64,000 nt of DNA from Streptomyces goshikiensis. Its GTDB lineage: Bacteria > Actinomycetota > Actinomycetes > Streptomycetales > Streptomycetaceae. Both the position numbers and the translations under genes were made by a program. Below are positions 34,357-42,449 of the stretch, one piece after another. Under the pieces are notes generated by a model. That model worked only from the letters and a program-made list of their open reading frames with translations, searched no databases and was not told the DNA's origin. The stretch covers positions 62,001 to 126,000 of the forward strand of contig NZ_BMVE01000006.1 of assembly GCF_014650555.1 (NCBI RefSeq), in the 5' to 3' direction. Within the stretch, counting starts at the first letter, position 1. Each line of letters opens with the position of its first letter.

Positions 34357-34662
34357 GTGAGTGTTGCTCCCATTGAGATCGAACGCACCGAGTCGGCCGA
34401 AGAGACCTACGCGGTCCCCGAACCCGACGTCCCCTGGGTGACCCTGGTGCACAACGACCCGGTCAACCTCATGAGCTACGTGACGTACGTGTTCCAGGCG
34501 TACTTCGGCTATTCCAAGGACAAGGCGCACAAGCTGATGCTCGACGTGCACCACAAGGGACGGGCCGTGGTCTCCAGCGGCACCCGTGAGGAAATGGAGC
34601 GCGACGTGCAGGCCATGCACGGCTACGGCCTGTGGGCGACGCTCTCGCAGGACCGCTTCTGA
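34357..34662 (+). CDS. clpS: ATP-dependent Clp protease adaptor ClpS
   Basis: The adaptor (about 101 residues) delivers N-degron substrates to ClpAP/ClpCP. The ClpS core is intact: WVTLVHNDPVNLMSYVTYVF with the substrate-pocket Asn-Asp, YSKDKAHKLMLDVHHKGRAV, and VQAMHGYGLWATLSQD. GTG 34357 is chosen because CAGCAT lies 7 nt upstream, fitting a leaderless start; ATG 34348 in the same frame would add MGQ. Its stop overlaps the start of the DUF2017 gene (TGATG), a conserved actinobacterial pair. Confidence 0.92.
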   Translation: MSVAPIEIERTESAEETYAVPEPDVPWVTLVHNDPVNLMSYVTYVFQAYFGYSKDKAHKLMLDVHHKGRAVVSSGTREEMERDVQAMHGYGLWATLSQDRF

Positions 34663-35264
34663 TGGGCGGCACCTTCGAGCCCCTCAAGGGCGGCGGAGCC
34701 GCCATCGCGCTGGACGAGATCGAGATCTCGATCCTGCGCTCCCTGGCCGTCCAGCTGCTGGAGCTGATCGGCCCGGGCGAGCCCGAGCCGGCCGCCGACG
34801 CCGATCCGCTGGCCGTGCTCTTCGCCTCCGACGGTCCCACCGAGCCGCCGTCCGACCCGGCGCTGGCCCGGCTCTTCCCCGACGCGTACGGGGGCCCGGG
34901 CGCCGGCGACGAGGGCGTGGACCCCGAGGAGCTGGCCGCCCGGTCCTCGGAGTTCCGCCGGTTCACGGAGAACGACCTGCGCACCCGCAAGCGGGAGGAC
35001 GCGCTGGCCGTCGTGCACAGCCTGAGCGGCCTCGGTCCGGTGGGTGAGGGCGTGGCGGTCCTGGAGCTGACCGGGGAACTGCCGCTGCGCTGGCTCGGCG
35101 CGCTCAACGACCTCCGGCTCACCATCGCGGCCCGCCTCGACATCACGGAGGACGACGAGAGCGCGGCGCTGTTCCGGCTGCCGGACGAGGACCCGCGCAA
35201 GCCGATGGTGATGGCGTACCTGTGGCTCGGCGGCCTCCAGGAAACCTTGATCGAAACCCTCTGA
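34662..35264 (+). CDS. DUF2017 protein coupled to clpS
   Basis: The protein has 200 residues. It has an N-terminal block FEPLKGGGAAIALDEIEISI, then LLELIGPGE, an acidic linker, and a helical end (DLRTRKREDALAVVHSLSGL, WLGALNDLRLTIAARLDI). This is the DUF2017 family, almost always next to clpS in actinobacteria, which suggests a role in the same proteolysis step; no activity is known to me. ATG 34662 shares its A with the clpS stop. Confidence 0.88.
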   Translation: MGGTFEPLKGGGAAIALDEIEISILRSLAVQLLELIGPGEPEPAADADPLAVLFASDGPTEPPSDPALARLFPDAYGGPGAGDEGVDPEELAARSSEFRRFTENDLRTRKREDALAVVHSLSGLGPVGEGVAVLELTGELPLRWLGALNDLRLTIAARLDITEDDESAALFRLPDEDPRKPMVMAYLWLGGLQETLIETL

Positions 35265-35329
35265 GGACACGCCGGGAAAACCTCGGCGACCCACGGTGTT
35301 CGCTCAGCGGACGCTCAAATCCGGATAAC

Positions 35330-35360
35330 GATCAGATCACCGTCATACGGTGATCTGATC
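35330..35360. terminator. 31-bp palindrome, terminator or operator
   Basis: GATCAGATCACCGT (35330-35343) and ACGGTGATCTGATC (35347-35360) are perfect complements around CAT. It lies 66 bp after DUF2017. The arm is only about half G+C, low for a terminator in this genome. Confidence 0.5.
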
Positions 35361-35388
35361 TGTTCCAGGGCCTTTGTCCGTAATTCCT

Positions 35389-35404
35389 TGTGGCCTGCGT
35401 CACT
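35389..35404 (+). promoter_or_regulatory. Crp-like site upstream of the permease
   Basis: TGTGGCCTGCGTCACT fits the GTG-N8-CAC pattern of Crp-type sites and nearly matches a second copy at 42450. It lies about 190 bp before the permease start. The 35265-35596 gap otherwise holds the palindrome above and no gene. Confidence 0.4.
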
Positions 35405-35596
35405 TCACCCCTGCGCGCGCACCCATAAGCACGTGATAAATCTTCACGACTGCCGCGGGGACGCCACCCATGTCCCCCGGCCCGCTTGAACCGGCTGACC
35501 GCCGGCGTGCAACTCCATCCGTATCCGGGGGGATCGAGGACCCGATCCGCAGCCAGTCCAAGGCGCGGGTCGGCGTGGAGAAAGGCGCACCAAAAC

Positions 35597-37054
35597 ATGA
35601 CCTCTGTGCAGGTCGAGCAGGACGGCAAGAAGCCCGGCGAGGGCATCGAGGGCGAGAGCGGCGAGGGTTACCACCGCGCGCTCGGCGCCCGCCAGATCCA
35701 GATGATCGCGATCGGCGGAGCCATCGGCACCGGCCTCTTCCTGGGGGCGGGCAAGGCCATCTCCAAGGCGGGCCCCAGCCTGATCCTGGCGTACGCCATC
35801 GCGGGCCTGGTCATCTTCTTCATCATGCGGGCCCTGGGCGAGCTGCTCATGTACCGCCCCGTGTCCGGGTCCTTCTCGGACTACGCCCGCGAGTTCCTCG
35901 GCCCCTTCTGGGGGTACGTGACCGGCTGGACGTACTGGCTCTTCTGGGTGGTCACCGGCATCACCGAGGTCACCGCGGCCGCGCAGTACATGTCGTACTG
36001 GACCCACGACAGCTTCCCGCAATGGGCCTACGCGCTGATCTTCACCGTCATCCTCTACGGCGCCAACCTGATCTCCGTGAAGCTCTTCGGTGAGCTGGAG
36101 TTCTGGTTCTCCATGGTCAAGGTCACCGCCATCGTCGGCATGATCCTGATCTGCGCCGGCATCCTCACCATCGGCTTCTCCGACGCCGGCGACACGGCGA
36201 CCGTGTCGAACCTGTGGAGCGACGGCGGCTTCTTCCCCAAGGGCATCGGCGGCACGCTGATGACCCTGCAGATCGTGATGTTCGCCTTCCTCGCGGTCGA
36301 GCTGGTCGGCGTCACCGCCGGCGAGTCCAAGGACCCCGAGAAGACCCTGCCCAAGGCCATCAACACCGTGCCGTGGCGCATCGCCGTCTTCTACGTCGGC
36401 GCGCTCATCATGATCCTCTCGGTCGTCCCGTGGCACGAGTTCCAGCCCGGCGTCAGCCCGTTCGTCGCCGCCTTCGAGAAGATGGGCCTCGGCGTCGGCG
36501 CCGCGATCGTCAACTTCGTGGTCCTGACGGCCGCCCTGTCCTCCTGCAACTCGGGCATGTACTCCACCGGCCGCATGCTGCGCGACCTCGCGCTCAACGG
36601 CCAGGGCCCGAAGTTCTTCACCAAGCTCACCAAGAGCGGCACCCCGCTGGTCGGCACCACGTTCTCCGCCGCGCTGATGCTGGTGGGCGTCTGGATCAAC
36701 TACGTCGCCCCGGGCAAGGCCTTCGACTACGTCGTCTCCTTCGCCACCATCTCCGGCATGTGGGCCTGGATCATGATCCTGGTCTGCCAGATCCGCTACC
36801 GCGCCCGGGCCGACCGGGGCGAGCTGCCGCAGTCCGCGTTCCGCGCCCCCGGCGCCCCGTGGACCAGCTGGTTCGCGCTGCTCTTCATCGGCATGGTCAT
36901 CGTGATGATGGGCGCCGACAAGGACTCGCGCGTCTCGCTCTACTGCGCGCCGCTGTGGGGCGTCATCCTCGGCGTCTCGTACCTGGTGATGAAGTCCCGC
37001 GACCCGCGCGGCGACGCGTTCGCCAAGGCCGCCCCGAGCGAGGTCTCGAAGTAA
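35597..37054 (+). CDS. Amino-acid permease (APC family, AnsP/CycA-like)
   Basis: The protein has 485 residues and about 12 membrane helices. The family start is textbook: HRALGARQIQMIAIGGAIGT, GLFLGAGKAI, then GPSLILAYAIAGLVIFFIMR ALGEL, and the TGWTYWLFWVVTGITEVTAA AQYM segment (blocks split here). ELVGVTAGESKDPEKTLPKA is the conserved loop after helix 6. It belongs to the amino-acid/H+ symporters related to asparagine, GABA and D-serine/D-alanine permeases; asparagine is likely but not provable. ATG 35597 follows a 330-bp upstream region with a palindrome and a Crp-like site. Confidence 0.87.
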   Translation: MTSVQVEQDGKKPGEGIEGESGEGYHRALGARQIQMIAIGGAIGTGLFLGAGKAISKAGPSLILAYAIAGLVIFFIMRALGELLMYRPVSGSFSDYAREFLGPFWGYVTGWTYWLFWVVTGITEVTAAAQYMSYWTHDSFPQWAYALIFTVILYGANLISVKLFGELEFWFSMVKVTAIVGMILICAGILTIGFSDAGDTATVSNLWSDGGFFPKGIGGTLMTLQIVMFAFLAVELVGVTAGESKDPEKTLPKAINTVPWRIAVFYVGALIMILSVVPWHEFQPGVSPFVAAFEKMGLGVGAAIVNFVVLTAALSSCNSGMYSTGRMLRDLALNGQGPKFFTKLTKSGTPLVGTTFSAALMLVGVWINYVAPGKAFDYVVSFATISGMWAWIMILVCQIRYRARADRGELPQSAFRAPGAPWTSWFALLFIGMVIVMMGADKDSRVSLYCAPLWGVILGVSYLVMKSRDPRGDAFAKAAPSEVSK

Positions 37055-37113
37055 GCACCCGCCGGAGCGGGGCGGGCCCACGACGGCCCCCCGACAGGCT
37101 CCTGTCCAGCATC

Positions 37114-37152
37114 CGGGCCCTCCCGTACCGCTCCTCGGTACCGGAGGGCCCG
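37114..37152 (+). terminator. Hairpin after the permease
   Basis: Arms 37114-37130 and 37136-37152 pair with one mismatch around CTCCT. It ends 6 bp before the -10 of mec. Confidence 0.65.
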
Positions 37153-37171
37153 TCTGCTTATCCTGTCGCTC

Positions 37172-37594
37172 ATGCTGACCCTCACCCAGGCCCTGTACGA
37201 CCAGATCGTCGAGCACGCCCGCAAGGACCACCCCGACGAGGCGTGCGGAGTCGTGGCCGGCCCGGCGGGCACCGGCCGCCCGGAGCGGTTCATCCCGATG
37301 CTCAACGCCGCCCGCTCGCCCACGTTCTACGAGTTCGACTCGAAGGACCTGCTGAAGCTCTACCGCGAACTCGACGACCGGGACGAGGACCCCGTCATCG
37401 TCTACCACTCGCACACCGCGACCGAGGCCTACCCCTCGCGCACGGACGTCACGTACGCCAACGAGCCCGGCGCGCACTACGTGCTCGTCTCCACCGCCGA
37501 CCAGGACGGCCTCGGGGAGTTCCAGTTCCGCTCCTATCGGATCGTCGACGGCATGATCACAGAGGAAGAAGTGCAGGTCGTAGCGGGCTACTGA
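37172..37594 (+). CDS. mec: CysO-cysteine peptidase Mec (JAMM/M67 metalloprotease)
   Basis: The enzyme (140 residues) releases cysteine from the CysO-cysteine adduct in the sulfur-carrier cysteine pathway known from Mycobacterium tuberculosis. The JAMM zinc motif is present: Glu in DEACGVVAG, then YHSHTATEAYPSRTD (H-x-H-x10-D form). The neighbouring cysO and cysM genes confirm the pathway. ATG 37172 lies 7 nt after TATCCT (37159-37164), so the mRNA is probably leaderless. Confidence 0.93.
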   Translation: MLTLTQALYDQIVEHARKDHPDEACGVVAGPAGTGRPERFIPMLNAARSPTFYEFDSKDLLKLYRELDDRDEDPVIVYHSHTATEAYPSRTDVTYANEPGAHYVLVSTADQDGLGEFQFRSYRIVDGMITEEEVQVVAGY

Positions 37595-37671
37595 CCAGCA
37601 TGTGAGCGGTTTTGGTCCACGATGTGGAATCACACTCCAAACGGGGGACCGGGAATCGTTAACATGACCGC

Positions 37672-37782
37672 ATGGTTTCCCACGACGTGAGCATCGAGAC
37701 GCCCAGCAGCCTGCTGCTCGTGGCCCGGCTGCACGTCGACCTGTGCCGTCTCGCCAGCGCCATCTGTCCTGCCGCCGCCTGA
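37672..37782 (+). CDS. Putative cysteine-regulatory leader peptide
   Basis: A 36-codon frame, MVSHDVSIETPSSLLLVARL then HVDLCRLASAICPAAA, matches the short actinobacterial leader peptides with an H-V-D-L-x-R-x-x-S-A-x-C pattern found upstream of sulfur genes. It contains two Cys codons near its end. ATG 37672 lies 6 nt after TAACAT (37660-37665), so it is leaderless. It precedes cysO by 78 bp. A cysteine-sensing attenuation role is inferred. A TGGA/TCCA dyad sits just upstream (about 37624-37638). Confidence 0.75.
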   Translation: MVSHDVSIETPSSLLLVARLHVDLCRLASAICPAAA

Positions 37783-37860
37783 GTACGGCCCGAGCCCACC
37801 TCGCGCGGGGGCCCTTCACGCCGCGCGCCCCCAAGCCCCTTCACGACACTGGAGCCAGCC

Positions 37861-38148
37861 ATGGCCATCGAGGTCCGCATCCCCACCATCCTCCGCACCT
37901 ACACCGACGGCGAGAAGGCCGTCAACGGTGAGGGCGCCACGCTGGCCGAGCTGTTCGCCGACCTGGAGACCCGCCACAAGGGCATCCAGGAGCGCATCGT
38001 CGACGACGCCAAGGGCGGCGAGCTGCGCCGCTTCGTGAACGTCTACCTCAACGACGAGGACGTCCGCTTCCTCGACGGCATCTCCACCGCGCTCAAGGAC
38101 GGCGACAACGTCACCATCCTCCCGGCCGTGGCCGGCGGATCGAAGTAA
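37861..38148 (+). CDS. cysO: Sulfur carrier protein CysO (MoaD/ThiS fold)
   Basis: The protein has 95 residues. The ubiquitin-like fold shows VRIPTILRTYTDGEKAVNGE, TLAELFADLETRH and NVYLNDEDVRFLDG, ending ILPAVAGGSK. It carries thiocarboxylate sulfur for CysM. The characterised M. tuberculosis CysO ends at the Gly-Gly; here Ser-Lys follows it, so the tail must be removed before thiocarboxylation, as QbsD does for QbsE in Pseudomonas. ATG 37861 follows a GGAG. The stop TAA shares its A with the cysM ATG. Confidence 0.93.
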   Translation: MAIEVRIPTILRTYTDGEKAVNGEGATLAELFADLETRHKGIQERIVDDAKGGELRRFVNVYLNDEDVRFLDGISTALKDGDNVTILPAVAGGSK

Positions 38149-39098
38149 TGCGTTACGACTCCCCACTGGCCGCCGTCGGCAACACGCCGCTGGTGCGGCT
38201 GCCCCGGCTGTCGCCCTCCGCCGACGTGCGGATCTGGGCGAAGCTGGAGGACCGCAACCCGACCGGCTCGATCAAGGACCGCCCCGCGCTCCACATGGTC
38301 GAGCAGGCGGAGAAGGACGGCCGGCTGTACCCCGGCTGCACGATCCTGGAGCCCACCTCGGGCAACACCGGCATCTCGCTCGCCATGGCGGCGAAGCTCA
38401 AGGGCTACAAGATCGTGTGCGTCATGCCGGAGAACACCTCCCAGGAGCGCCGTGACCTCCTGCGGATGTGGGGAGCCGAGATCATCCCCTCGCCCGCCGC
38501 GGGCGGCTCGAACACCGCGGTGCGCGTCGCGAAGGAGCTGGCGGAGCAGAACCCCTCGTGGGTGATGCTCTACCAGTACGGCAACCCGGACAACGCGGGC
38601 GCCCACTACGCGACGACGGGCCCGGAGATCCTCGCGGACCTCCCCTCCATCACCCACTTCGTGGCGGGCCTCGGTACGACGGGCACCCTGATGGGCGTCG
38701 GCCGCTACCTGCGCGAACACGTGGAGGGCATCAGGATCGTCGCCGCCGAACCGCGCTACGACGACCTGGTCTACGGGCTCCGCAACCTGGACGAGGGCTT
38801 CGTCCCCGAGCTGTACGACGCCTCGGTGCTGACCACGCGGTACTCGGTCGGCTCCGCGGACGCGGTGACGCGCACCCGCGAACTCCTCCAGCTGGAGGGC
38901 ATCTTCGCGGGCGTCTCCACCGGAGCCGCGCTGCACGCGGCGATCGGCGTGGGCCGCAAGGCGGTCGCGGCGGGGGAGTCGGCGGACATCGTGTTCGTCG
39001 TGGCCGACGGCGGCTGGAAGTACCTCTCGACCGGCGTCTACACGGCGGCGACGACGGAAGAGGCCATCGAGGTCCTCCAGGGACAGCTCTGGGCCTGA
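38148..39098 (+). CDS. cysM: O-phosphoserine sulfhydrylase / cysteine synthase CysM
   Basis: The enzyme (316 residues) is PLP-dependent. It attaches sulfur from CysO-thiocarboxylate to an activated serine. PLP-Lys lies in NPTGSIKDRPALHM (about residue 44), the phosphate loop in TSGNTGISLAMAA, and GLGTTGTLMGVGRYL completes the cofactor site. Blocks GIFAGVSTGAA and DGGWKYLSTG match CysM. The overlapping start with cysO implies coupled translation. Whether it prefers O-phosphoserine or O-acetylserine is not visible. Confidence 0.94.
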   Translation: MRYDSPLAAVGNTPLVRLPRLSPSADVRIWAKLEDRNPTGSIKDRPALHMVEQAEKDGRLYPGCTILEPTSGNTGISLAMAAKLKGYKIVCVMPENTSQERRDLLRMWGAEIIPSPAAGGSNTAVRVAKELAEQNPSWVMLYQYGNPDNAGAHYATTGPEILADLPSITHFVAGLGTTGTLMGVGRYLREHVEGIRIVAAEPRYDDLVYGLRNLDEGFVPELYDASVLTTRYSVGSADAVTRTRELLQLEGIFAGVSTGAALHAAIGVGRKAVAAGESADIVFVVADGGWKYLSTGVYTAATTEEAIEVLQGQLWA

Positions 39099-39203
39099 GC
39101 CCGGCCGCCCCCGCCGCCCCTGCCCCCGCCGGTGTCCGAGGCGCGCGGGCCGGGGCGGGCCGGGGCCGGGGTCGGGCAGCGCGGGCCGGGGCTCGGCGCC
39201 CGG

Positions 39204-39566
39204 TCAGCCGAGCAGGAGGGCGGCCAGGACGGCCGCGTGTCCGGCGGCCGGGTCCTTGACGGCGGTCAGCAGCGTCACCGGACCCGACGCCGCCAGACCG
39301 CGCAGACGGGACAGCGCGGCCGCCGCCCCGGGTTCGGCCAGCTCCGCCTCGTACCGCGCGCGGAACTCCGCCTCCGAGAGCCCGCCCGCGTGGAACTCCT
39401 TGCGCAGCGCCGACGACGGGGTCAGCTCCTTCGGCCATTCGTCCACCGCCGCCACCGCCTTCGCGAGCCCGCGCGGCCACAGCCGGTCCACGAGGACCCG
39501 TACGCCGTCCGCCCCCGGCTCGGGGGGATCGTAGACCCGCCGCACCCGTACCGCCGCCGCCGTCAT
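39204..39566 (-). CDS. DUF488 family protein
   Basis: The protein has 120 residues. The family blocks VRRVYDPPEPGADGVRVLVD, RLWPRGLAKAVAAVDEWPKE and FRARYEAEL are evident, ending in VTLLTAVKDPAAGHAAVL. No catalytic cysteine is visible and its function is unknown. Its ATG overlaps the stop of the upstream PemK-like gene (ATGA), so the two are co-translated. Confidence 0.87.
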   Translation of the reverse strand: MTAAAVRVRRVYDPPEPGADGVRVLVDRLWPRGLAKAVAAVDEWPKELTPSSALRKEFHAGGLSEAEFRARYEAELAEPGAAAALSRLRGLAASGPVTLLTAVKDPAAGHAAVLAALLLG

Positions 39567-39985
39567 CACTTGCCTCCGCCCAGGCCCCGGGCCTCGTCCC
39601 ACACCGCCGGATCCAGTACGCCGAGCCTGCGCCGGAAGTCCCACAGCGACACCTCCGCCGGCCGGTCCGCCTCCAGGAAACCCGCCCGCCCCCGCACCCC
39701 CGGCGTACCCGGTGACAGCGGGACGACCCCGGCGCGCCGGTCGTCGTACTTCCCGGTGATCCACGCGACCCGCGCCCGGTGGCCCCGTACCGACGCCACC
39801 GCGAGCACCAGGCACGGCCGCCCGTCCGCTACGGACCACAGCTCACCCGCCCGCGGCCGCGGCGGCGGGCCGGTCCCGCGCGCGGCCGGCTCCCGGCGCG
39901 CGGCCTCCGGCCGACGCCCCGCGACCAGGACCACCAGCGCCACCGCGACGACCGCGGCGACGGCAGGCCACCAGGACGTGTCCAT
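39566..39985 (-). CDS. Membrane-tethered PemK/MazF-like protein
   Basis: The protein has 139 residues. One N-terminal helix (WWPAVAAVVAVALVVLVAG) leads through an Arg/Pro-rich linker to a PemK/MazF-like barrel: RAGELWSVADGRPCLVLAVA, ARVAWITGKYDDRRAGVVPL and SLWDFRRRLGVLDPAVW. No antitoxin gene is adjacent; the next gene is DUF488. Without an antitoxin and with a membrane anchor it may not be a toxin. The fold call rests on pattern only. Confidence 0.62.
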   Translation of the reverse strand: MDTSWWPAVAAVVAVALVVLVAGRRPEAARREPAARGTGPPPRPRAGELWSVADGRPCLVLAVASVRGHRARVAWITGKYDDRRAGVVPLSPGTPGVRGRAGFLEADRPAEVSLWDFRRRLGVLDPAVWDEARGLGGGK

Positions 39986-40191
39986 ACTCCGACCGTAGCC
40001 GCGGCGCCACCGCCCGGCACGGCCACGGCATGGCAACGTCCGTACCAGCCGTCGCTCCCCCGGGTGACAGCACAGGTGATTCCCCCCACAACGGCCCGCC
40101 GCGGAGGAGCGACCGGACGTTTCGCGCCTTACGCTCGACGCACGCACGGCCCGCATTCCGTCCACGGACCGTCCACGGAGGTTCACGCTCC

Positions 40192-40944
40192 ATGAAGCTC
40201 ACCGTCGTCGGCTGTTCGGGGTCGTTCCCGTCCGCGGATTCGGCCTGTTCGAGCTACCTCGTCGAGGCCGACGGCTTCCGGCTGCTCCTCGACATGGGCA
40301 ACGGCGCCCTCGGCGAGCTCCAGCGCCACATCGGTCTCTACGACCTCGACGCGATCTTCCTGAGCCATCTGCACGCCGATCACTGCATCGACATGTGCGC
40401 CTACTTCGTCGCCCGCTACTACCGGCACGAGGGCGGCCGCTGCGGCACCATCCCCGTCTACGGCCCCGAGGGCACCGAGAAGCGCCTGACCACCGCCTAC
40501 GAGGACGTCCCCGACGAGCGCTCGATGAGCGAGGTCTTCGACTTCCGCACCCTGAAGTCCGGCAGCTTCGAGATCGGCCCGTTCCAGGTGCGCACGGAGA
40601 AGGTCTGCCACCCCGTCGAGGCCTACGGCATCCGCGTAGAGCACGGCGGCCGCTCGCTCACGTACTCCGGGGACACCGGTACCTGCCCCGAGCTCGGGCT
40701 GCTCGCCGAGGGCACCGACCTCTTCCTCTGCGAGGCCTCCTTCACGCACGGCAAGGAGGACATCCCCGGCCTCCACCTCAACGGGCGCGAGGCCGGCGAG
40801 TACGCCCGCGACAGCCGCGTCGGGCGGCTGCTGCTCACCCACATCCCGCCGTGGACGGACGCGCAGCAGAACCTCGCCGACGCCCGCGCGGTGTACGACG
40901 GCCCGGTCGAGCTCGCGCACCCCGGCGCCGTCCACGAGGTCTGA
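40192..40944 (+). CDS. MBL-fold metallo-hydrolase (RNase Z-like)
   Basis: The protein has 250 residues. It starts MKLTVVGCSGSFPSADSACS, carries the zinc motif FLSHLHADHCIDM (H-x-H-x-D-H), and has TYSGDTGTCPELGLLAEGTD and LLLTHIPPW with the later Asp/His ligands. It resembles ribonuclease Z/phosphodiesterase-type members but lacks a visible exosite arm, so its substrate is uncertain. ATG 40192 has GGAGG 10 nt upstream. A terminator shared with nagE2 follows. Confidence 0.86.
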   Translation: MKLTVVGCSGSFPSADSACSSYLVEADGFRLLLDMGNGALGELQRHIGLYDLDAIFLSHLHADHCIDMCAYFVARYYRHEGGRCGTIPVYGPEGTEKRLTTAYEDVPDERSMSEVFDFRTLKSGSFEIGPFQVRTEKVCHPVEAYGIRVEHGGRSLTYSGDTGTCPELGLLAEGTDLFLCEASFTHGKEDIPGLHLNGREAGEYARDSRVGRLLLTHIPPWTDAQQNLADARAVYDGPVELAHPGAVHEV

Positions 40945-40952
40945 CGCACGCG

Positions 40953-40990
40953 GAAGCCCCCGCCCTTCCGGAAGGAGGAGCGGGGGCTTC
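40953..40990. terminator. Bidirectional hairpin between MBL gene and nagE2
   Basis: GAAGCCCCCGC (40953-40963) pairs with GCGGGGGCTTC (40980-40990), with an inner CTTCCGGAAG hairpin. Confidence 0.7.
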
Positions 40991-41006
40991 GGCGTTGGCG
41001 GAGGAC

Positions 41007-42281
41007 CTACTTGGCGTCGGCCTTCGCCATCTCGGCGAGCTCCTCGTCGGACTCGCGGCCCGGCGTCGGGAGGTTGAACTTCGTGATCGCGAAGCGGAAT
41101 CCGAAGTAGTAGACCGCTCCGAAGACCAGACCGATCGGAATGATCATCCAGGGGTTGGTCGCCTTGTTCCAGCCGAGGCCGAGGTCGATCAGACCCGCGG
41201 AGAAGGTGAAGCCCGCGTGGACCCCGAGCGCCCAGGTGACGGCCATCGAGACGGCGGTCAGGACGGCGTGGATCGCGTACAGCACCGGCGCGATGAACAT
41301 GAACGAGAACTCGATGGGCTCGGTGACACCCGTGACGAACGAGGTGAGCGCGAGCGAGACCATCATGCCGGTGACGGCCTTGCGGCGCTCCGGGCGGGCG
41401 GTGTGCGCGATGGCCAGGGCGGCGGCCGGGAGGCCGAACATCATGATCGGGAAGAAGCCCGTCATGAACAGACCGGCGTCCGGGTCACCGGCGAAGAAGC
41501 GGTTCAGGTCACCGTGGACGACCTCGCCGGCGGCGTTGGTGAAGTCACCGATCTGGAACCAGGCGACGGTGTTGACGAACTGGTGCATGCCGATCGGGAT
41601 CAGCGCGCGGTTGATGACACCGAAGAGGCCGGCGCCGATGGAGCCCAGTCCGGTCATCCACTCGCCGAAGTGGGAGATGACCTCACCGATCGGCTCCCAG
41701 ACCAGACCGAAGAACACGCCGGCCAGGACGCCGACGAAGGCCATGATGATCGGGACGAGACGGCGGCCGTTGAAGAAGCCGAGCCAGTCCACCAGCTTGG
41801 TGCGGTGGTAGCGCTGCCACAGGACCGCGGCGAGCAGGCCCATGACGATGCCGCCGAGGACGCCGGGGTTGTTGTACGTCGCGGCGACGTCGACACCCTT
41901 GTTCTCGGTGGTGTTGATGACGGCCTCGGTCACCGGGAAGGCGGTGAGGACGTTCTTGTAGACGAGGAAGCCGACGAGCGCGGCGAGCGCCGTGGAACCG
42001 TCCGCCTTCTTCGCGAAGCCGATCGCGACGCCGATGCAGAACAGCAGCGGCAGGTTCGCGAAGACGGCGTCACCGGCGGTGGCGAACACCGTGGCGACCT
42101 TGCCCCAGCCGAGACCGTCCTTGCCGAAGACGTCGGGCTGGCCGAGGCGCAGCAGGATGCCGGCGGCGGGCAGGACGGCGATGGGCAGCTGGAGGCTGCG
42201 GCCGACCTTCTGCAGACCCTGGATCAGACCGGCCCCCCGCTTCTTGGCGGGCGGTGCGGCGGCGTCAGTAGCCGTACTCAT
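41007..42281 (-). CDS. nagE2: PTS permease EIIC, N-acetylglucosamine (NagE2-like)
   Basis: The protein has 424 residues and about 10 membrane helices. EIIC landmarks are RSLQLPIAVLPAAGILLRLG, VGFLVYKNVL, GRRLVPIIMAFVGVLAGVFF and the substrate loop TGVTEPIEFSFMFIAPVLY. It imports GlcNAc with phosphorylation supplied by EIIB (NagF). EIIA is not encoded here. GGAGGAAG precedes ATG 42281. Two dre sites lie 98-126 bp upstream, so DasR repression relieved by GlcN-6-P is expected. It is a paralogue of the next gene. The symbol rests on synteny with S. coelicolor as I recall it. Confidence 0.9.
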   Translation of the reverse strand: MSTATDAAAPPAKKRGAGLIQGLQKVGRSLQLPIAVLPAAGILLRLGQPDVFGKDGLGWGKVATVFATAGDAVFANLPLLFCIGVAIGFAKKADGSTALAALVGFLVYKNVLTAFPVTEAVINTTENKGVDVAATYNNPGVLGGIVMGLLAAVLWQRYHRTKLVDWLGFFNGRRLVPIIMAFVGVLAGVFFGLVWEPIGEVISHFGEWMTGLGSIGAGLFGVINRALIPIGMHQFVNTVAWFQIGDFTNAAGEVVHGDLNRFFAGDPDAGLFMTGFFPIMMFGLPAAALAIAHTARPERRKAVTGMMVSLALTSFVTGVTEPIEFSFMFIAPVLYAIHAVLTAVSMAVTWALGVHAGFTFSAGLIDLGLGWNKATNPWMIIPIGLVFGAVYYFGFRFAITKFNLPTPGRESDEELAEMAKADAK

Positions 42282-42378
42282 AACTTCCTCCGGGGAGCAA
42301 GGCGCCGCCAGGGGGGTGGAACCAAGAGGACGGCGACGTCTCGAAAAGGGGGGCACACGCCGCCGGGGGAAGCGGTCG

Positions 42379-42407
42379 TGGTCTACACCAATGCATGGTG
42401 TAGACCA
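42379..42407 (-). promoter_or_regulatory. Double DasR operator (dre) upstream of nagE2
   Basis: TGGTCTACACCA (42379-42390) and TGGTGTAGACCA (42396-42407) are mirror-related dre cores (consensus ACTGGTCTAGACCACT), separated by 5 bp. The pair is itself nearly palindromic. Confidence 0.8.
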
Positions 42408-42449
42408 GTTGTAACACGGTGAGGGTTAGATAAGGAACCTTCGATTTCC

